The notes under the pieces: model-generated
Told to the model about the DNA's origin: nothing
The model's input: only the letters and a program-made list of their open reading frames with translations
The model's database searches: none
Translations under genes and position numbers: made by a program
Assembly: GCA_037957365.1 (NCBI GenBank)
Contig: JARHVA010003184.1
Location: 1,375,001 to 1,439,000, forward strand
Length of the DNA stretch: 64,000 nucleotides
From: Torreya grandis
Lineage: Eukaryota; Streptophyta; Pinopsida; Cupressales; Taxaceae
Direction of reading: 5' to 3'
In this document: positions 61,191 to 64,000 of the stretch, in pieces
Layout: each line of letters opens with the position of its first letter
How positions within the stretch are numbered: position 1 is the first letter of the stretch

Positions 61191-62474
61191 CTCATAACAA
61201 AAATTAGAGGAAAGGATGATTAAGAGGAATAAGAAAGTTTTTTCTTAAGATCATTTGGGTGAATAAGATTATTCAATGTGATGGGTGGTATGAAACAATC
61301 TAAGAAGGAAACATAATTTTAAATTACAAATTTGTGATGGGATTTATAGATGCTAAAGGATTAGACTATGAAATAATATAGAATACCTTATATGATGAAA
61401 GGAAGTAGATGGTGTAGGCCCTTAATTAGGAGGAGATGAATCATGGCCCTAAAAGACACCATTAATGGGTTGATTACATTCAAGGTAATCCAAACTAGAA
61501 TCTTCCTTATCCTCTATGTGTCACACCTCGCAACCCAAAATGGAATGATAACTACTTACAACTCAATATCTCAAGTTTATTAGTAAATCACTCCATCTCA
61601 ATATTGAATAATTCTCTCATTGGAAAAATTTGAGTAAGACCAAACACTGTTGTTTTTCAGTAATGCACTGATATAAAGTGGTAGCTAAAGGGACACATAG
61701 GAATATCTACCATGAATCACATCTTATTTATTATCCAATTTTAAAATTATGAATATAATTATATAAATTTGATGAGTTGGATGTGGCTACTGGGAAGAAA
61801 CAATATTTTATTTAGAAAATAGAAACCTTGTTTTGGTCTTGCAAAAGTAAAATTCAGTTCTACGCTTATTTGGGTTTGTGTTCTTGATCTCCTATTGTAA
61901 TGATGGAATGATGATAATTTAATGTTTATAGTTAAGTCTAGTTGTTATATCATAATATTTTATGTTATAACTAGAGCCATAATGAGACTCATACTGTATA
62001 ATCTATGCCAATGCTTTGGTGGAAAATCCTTTGCCACAATCCATCAAAATATTTACAAAATTTTGGGTTTGGGGTTAAACTATAGAATATGAATCTCTAA
62101 TTTTTACCAACTATCAAAAACCATGACATTCATCTAGACTTTTTCCCATGATAAATATTGAGCATAGATTTTAGAAATGAAAGGAATTGATTAATAAATA
62201 TTAGGAGGTGTAGAATAATTTATTCAACTTTTTTAGGAAGTAGAGGCCTAAAGGGTACCTTTAAAAATCCAAAAAAGATATTTTTGAAGTCATCCTAAGT
62301 AATAAACATGAGGATTAGATGGAGGATCATCCATAATTTTTCCAAAAATATCTACTAAAATCTAGTAAGATCTAAAGAAAGCAAAAATAGGATCATATGG
62401 AGAATCATCTAGAAGTCATCTAAAAATCTCTACTAGAATCTAGTAATATCCAAAGCAAACCACAAGGGGAGTCA
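61191..62474. other. non-coding, with a 78-bp imperfect repeat
   Basis: No gene is supported. TCTACTARAATCTAGTAA is repeated at about 62351 and 62429 within a longer 78-bp imperfect unit containing GGATCAT and GGAGAATCATC. TGTCACACCTCGCAACCC at about 61519 resembles the opening of some gypsy LTRs, but no partner copy was found. Confidence 0.4.
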
Positions 62475-63180
62475 ATGGAGGATCATATAGAACTTATTCC
62501 TACTTTAATTGATCTAAAAACCTACCAAAAATCATTATTAGACTCAATAAATGAAGGAGAGGTGATTCATAATGGTATAATTCCTTTATTCCATAATTAT
62601 TTCTCTACTCTTTATTTTAAAAAGCTAGAGCTTAAACCAAATGAAGTAGATCTCTGCTAAGATTCAACTATCCTAGGTAAAAGGTTACAACCAAGAGCTA
62701 TTTTAAAAATATATTGTGAGTATGAAGGTAGATAAAAATTATATCTTTATTTGGAAGGAGGAGGGTTCATTCATTTAAAGGCTCCATTACAAGAGGATGA
62801 AAGGAAATTGAAATATCTTAAGGATGAAAAGATTGATAATAATTTTGAAATGACCAAGATCACCCTAAAGAGAGCAAAGGTATCTTTACATTAATTATAT
62901 GGAAGAATGGCAAGACTTAAACCTTATTTATGGAGTATTTGGAAAAAATAAAAATTAGGATCAGCAATAGGACATGTTTAATCCTCAAACTCATGCATCT
63001 TAAAATGAAACTCATGTTTCCAAGATAAATGTTAAAAATATAAGGTTCCTTGCCTTTTGGGAGGGATCCCAATATCAATAATATGTAATAAAAGAGTTTG
63101 AGGAATAAAATCCCTCATAATAAAAAAATATGATGATTGGAATCTGTTGAAATATAGAAAAACAAAAAAAATCTAAGAAA
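62475..63180 (+). pseudogene. decayed ORF of unknown product
   Basis: From ATG 62475 (MEDHIELIPTLIDLKTYQKS) the frame continues about 165 codons past TAA stops at Gln-like positions, including LYLYLEGGGFIHLKAPLQED and VSLH, a TAA, LYGRMARLKPYLWS. After a frameshift near 62950 it reads a segment with several TAA/TAG codons that would be Gln-rich (DMFNPQTHAS, a stop, NETHVSK). A first half that looks folded and a polar tail are visible. I do not recognise it. Confidence 0.4.
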
Positions 63181-64000
63181 TTAGTTCTATTAAGTCCTAA
63201 AGTTACTAGGAGTCAAAAATTGAAGGATCTTGCTAATCCTAGAATTAGATTCTTGAATAAGTATTACTACTAAGTGTGTATAGTAGGTTACTATATTATG
63301 TTGTTGTTGATTTTTTACTTCTGATGAGTCTCTTATATTTTATTATCTTGGTTTCATTTTTGGCTCTTTCTTTAGGGTGTTTGTCTCTTATTTTTTGACA
63401 ACATTTGTTGACTCTGGCTAGTTTTTCCATATTTTAGCCTTTGTCTCTTATTAGTTTATTATTGAATTCATTTTGATTATATTATAAGAGTTTATGCTCC
63501 ATTAAAAAACCATACATTTACCAATACCAAAAATATTTTTGTGAAGAAGAGCATAAAAGAGATTAAATAGATAAGAATTCCTCTAGTTTTCCATATCATT
63601 GTAGAAGACAAAGTAAAGCCTAAGAGTAACTCTTAAAATGAGAGTGGTGGGAAGAAATATTATTTCAAGGGTAAGACATATTAAGATATATGAAACATAT
63701 TTAATTAATAAGGATAATAATGGTTAATATAGATATCAAAATAATTTGATCAAAGAGAAAAGGGATGAGAGTTCTAGGGATAAGGGAGAATAAGTTCCTT
63801 ATAATTGTTTTTAGAAAATGATTGGTCTTCTAGAAAAGGATTATCATATCCAACAAAACATTATAAAATAGTTCATGAAATAAAATGAGATTTTATGGAT
63901 TAAGATTGATATATTAGACTAATAATGAAATGGTGATCAACCCTAATCTTAGATTATGATTCATTTTAACAAAGATCTTTGGACATTGACAAGTAGTATT
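63181..64000. other. nothing firm
   Basis: Short coding-like words occur on plus (for example LVLLSPKVTRSQKLKDLANP near 63190), but no frame of useful length. The sequence runs off the window edge. Confidence 0.35.

Noticed and set aside
61519..61540. LTR start (TGTCACACCTCGCAACCC)
   Set aside because: The word is typical of some gypsy LTRs, but no second copy, primer site or end could be found.

Overview
The window looks like repeat-filled intergenic DNA from a seed plant with a large, heavily methylated genome. A gymnosperm is plausible but not shown. It is AT-rich, and I found no intact host gene, tRNA or rRNA. The recognisable coding sequence is almost all decayed retrotransposon: Ty3/gypsy of the Tat/Ogre type, Ty1/copia, and plant L1-type LINEs. 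A few further decayed reading frames have no product I can name.

Layout, left to right. (1) 1-4956 and 19505 to about 21000 are two halves of one old minus-strand Tat-like Ty3 element (gag, zinc knuckle, protease). Its pol would lie beyond the left edge. (2) 4957-19504 is a second Tat-lineage element, also on minus, inserted in the gag region of the first. It has two LTRs, gag, protease, reverse transcriptase, two RNases H and integrase. Between integrase and the 3' LTR there is a plus-strand (antisense) reading frame resembling plant mobile domain proteins. (3) 21000-30824 is non-coding apart from an exact 61-bp tandem array, a TA microsatellite and a diverged copy of the LTR found next door. 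(4) 30825-38672 is a large element without pol (LARD): two LTRs of about 2.65 kb full of minisatellite, around a 2.5-kb interior that encodes only an acidic, coiled-coil-like protein. (5) 39250-57060 is one LINE on plus, split within ORF2 by an insertion of unknown type (about 43000-55196). That insertion is itself split by a complete copia element (43163-49656). It carries a 1,016-codon decayed frame of unknown function (51023-54070). (6) 57060-64000 holds further decayed plus-strand frames, a second LINE RNase H tail and a 416-bp tandem duplication.

Two features tie the window together. First, the decayed frames are broken mostly by TAG and TAA where glutamine would fit, with few frameshifts. 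This is what C-to-T decay of methylated CAG and CAA would give. Second, the LARD and the coding Tat element share a primer-binding-site type that differs from the usual initiator-Met site, so a Tat-type element could have mobilised the LARD.

All coordinates, translations and counts were made by eye. Element edges other than the LARD and copia LTR ends are approximate.
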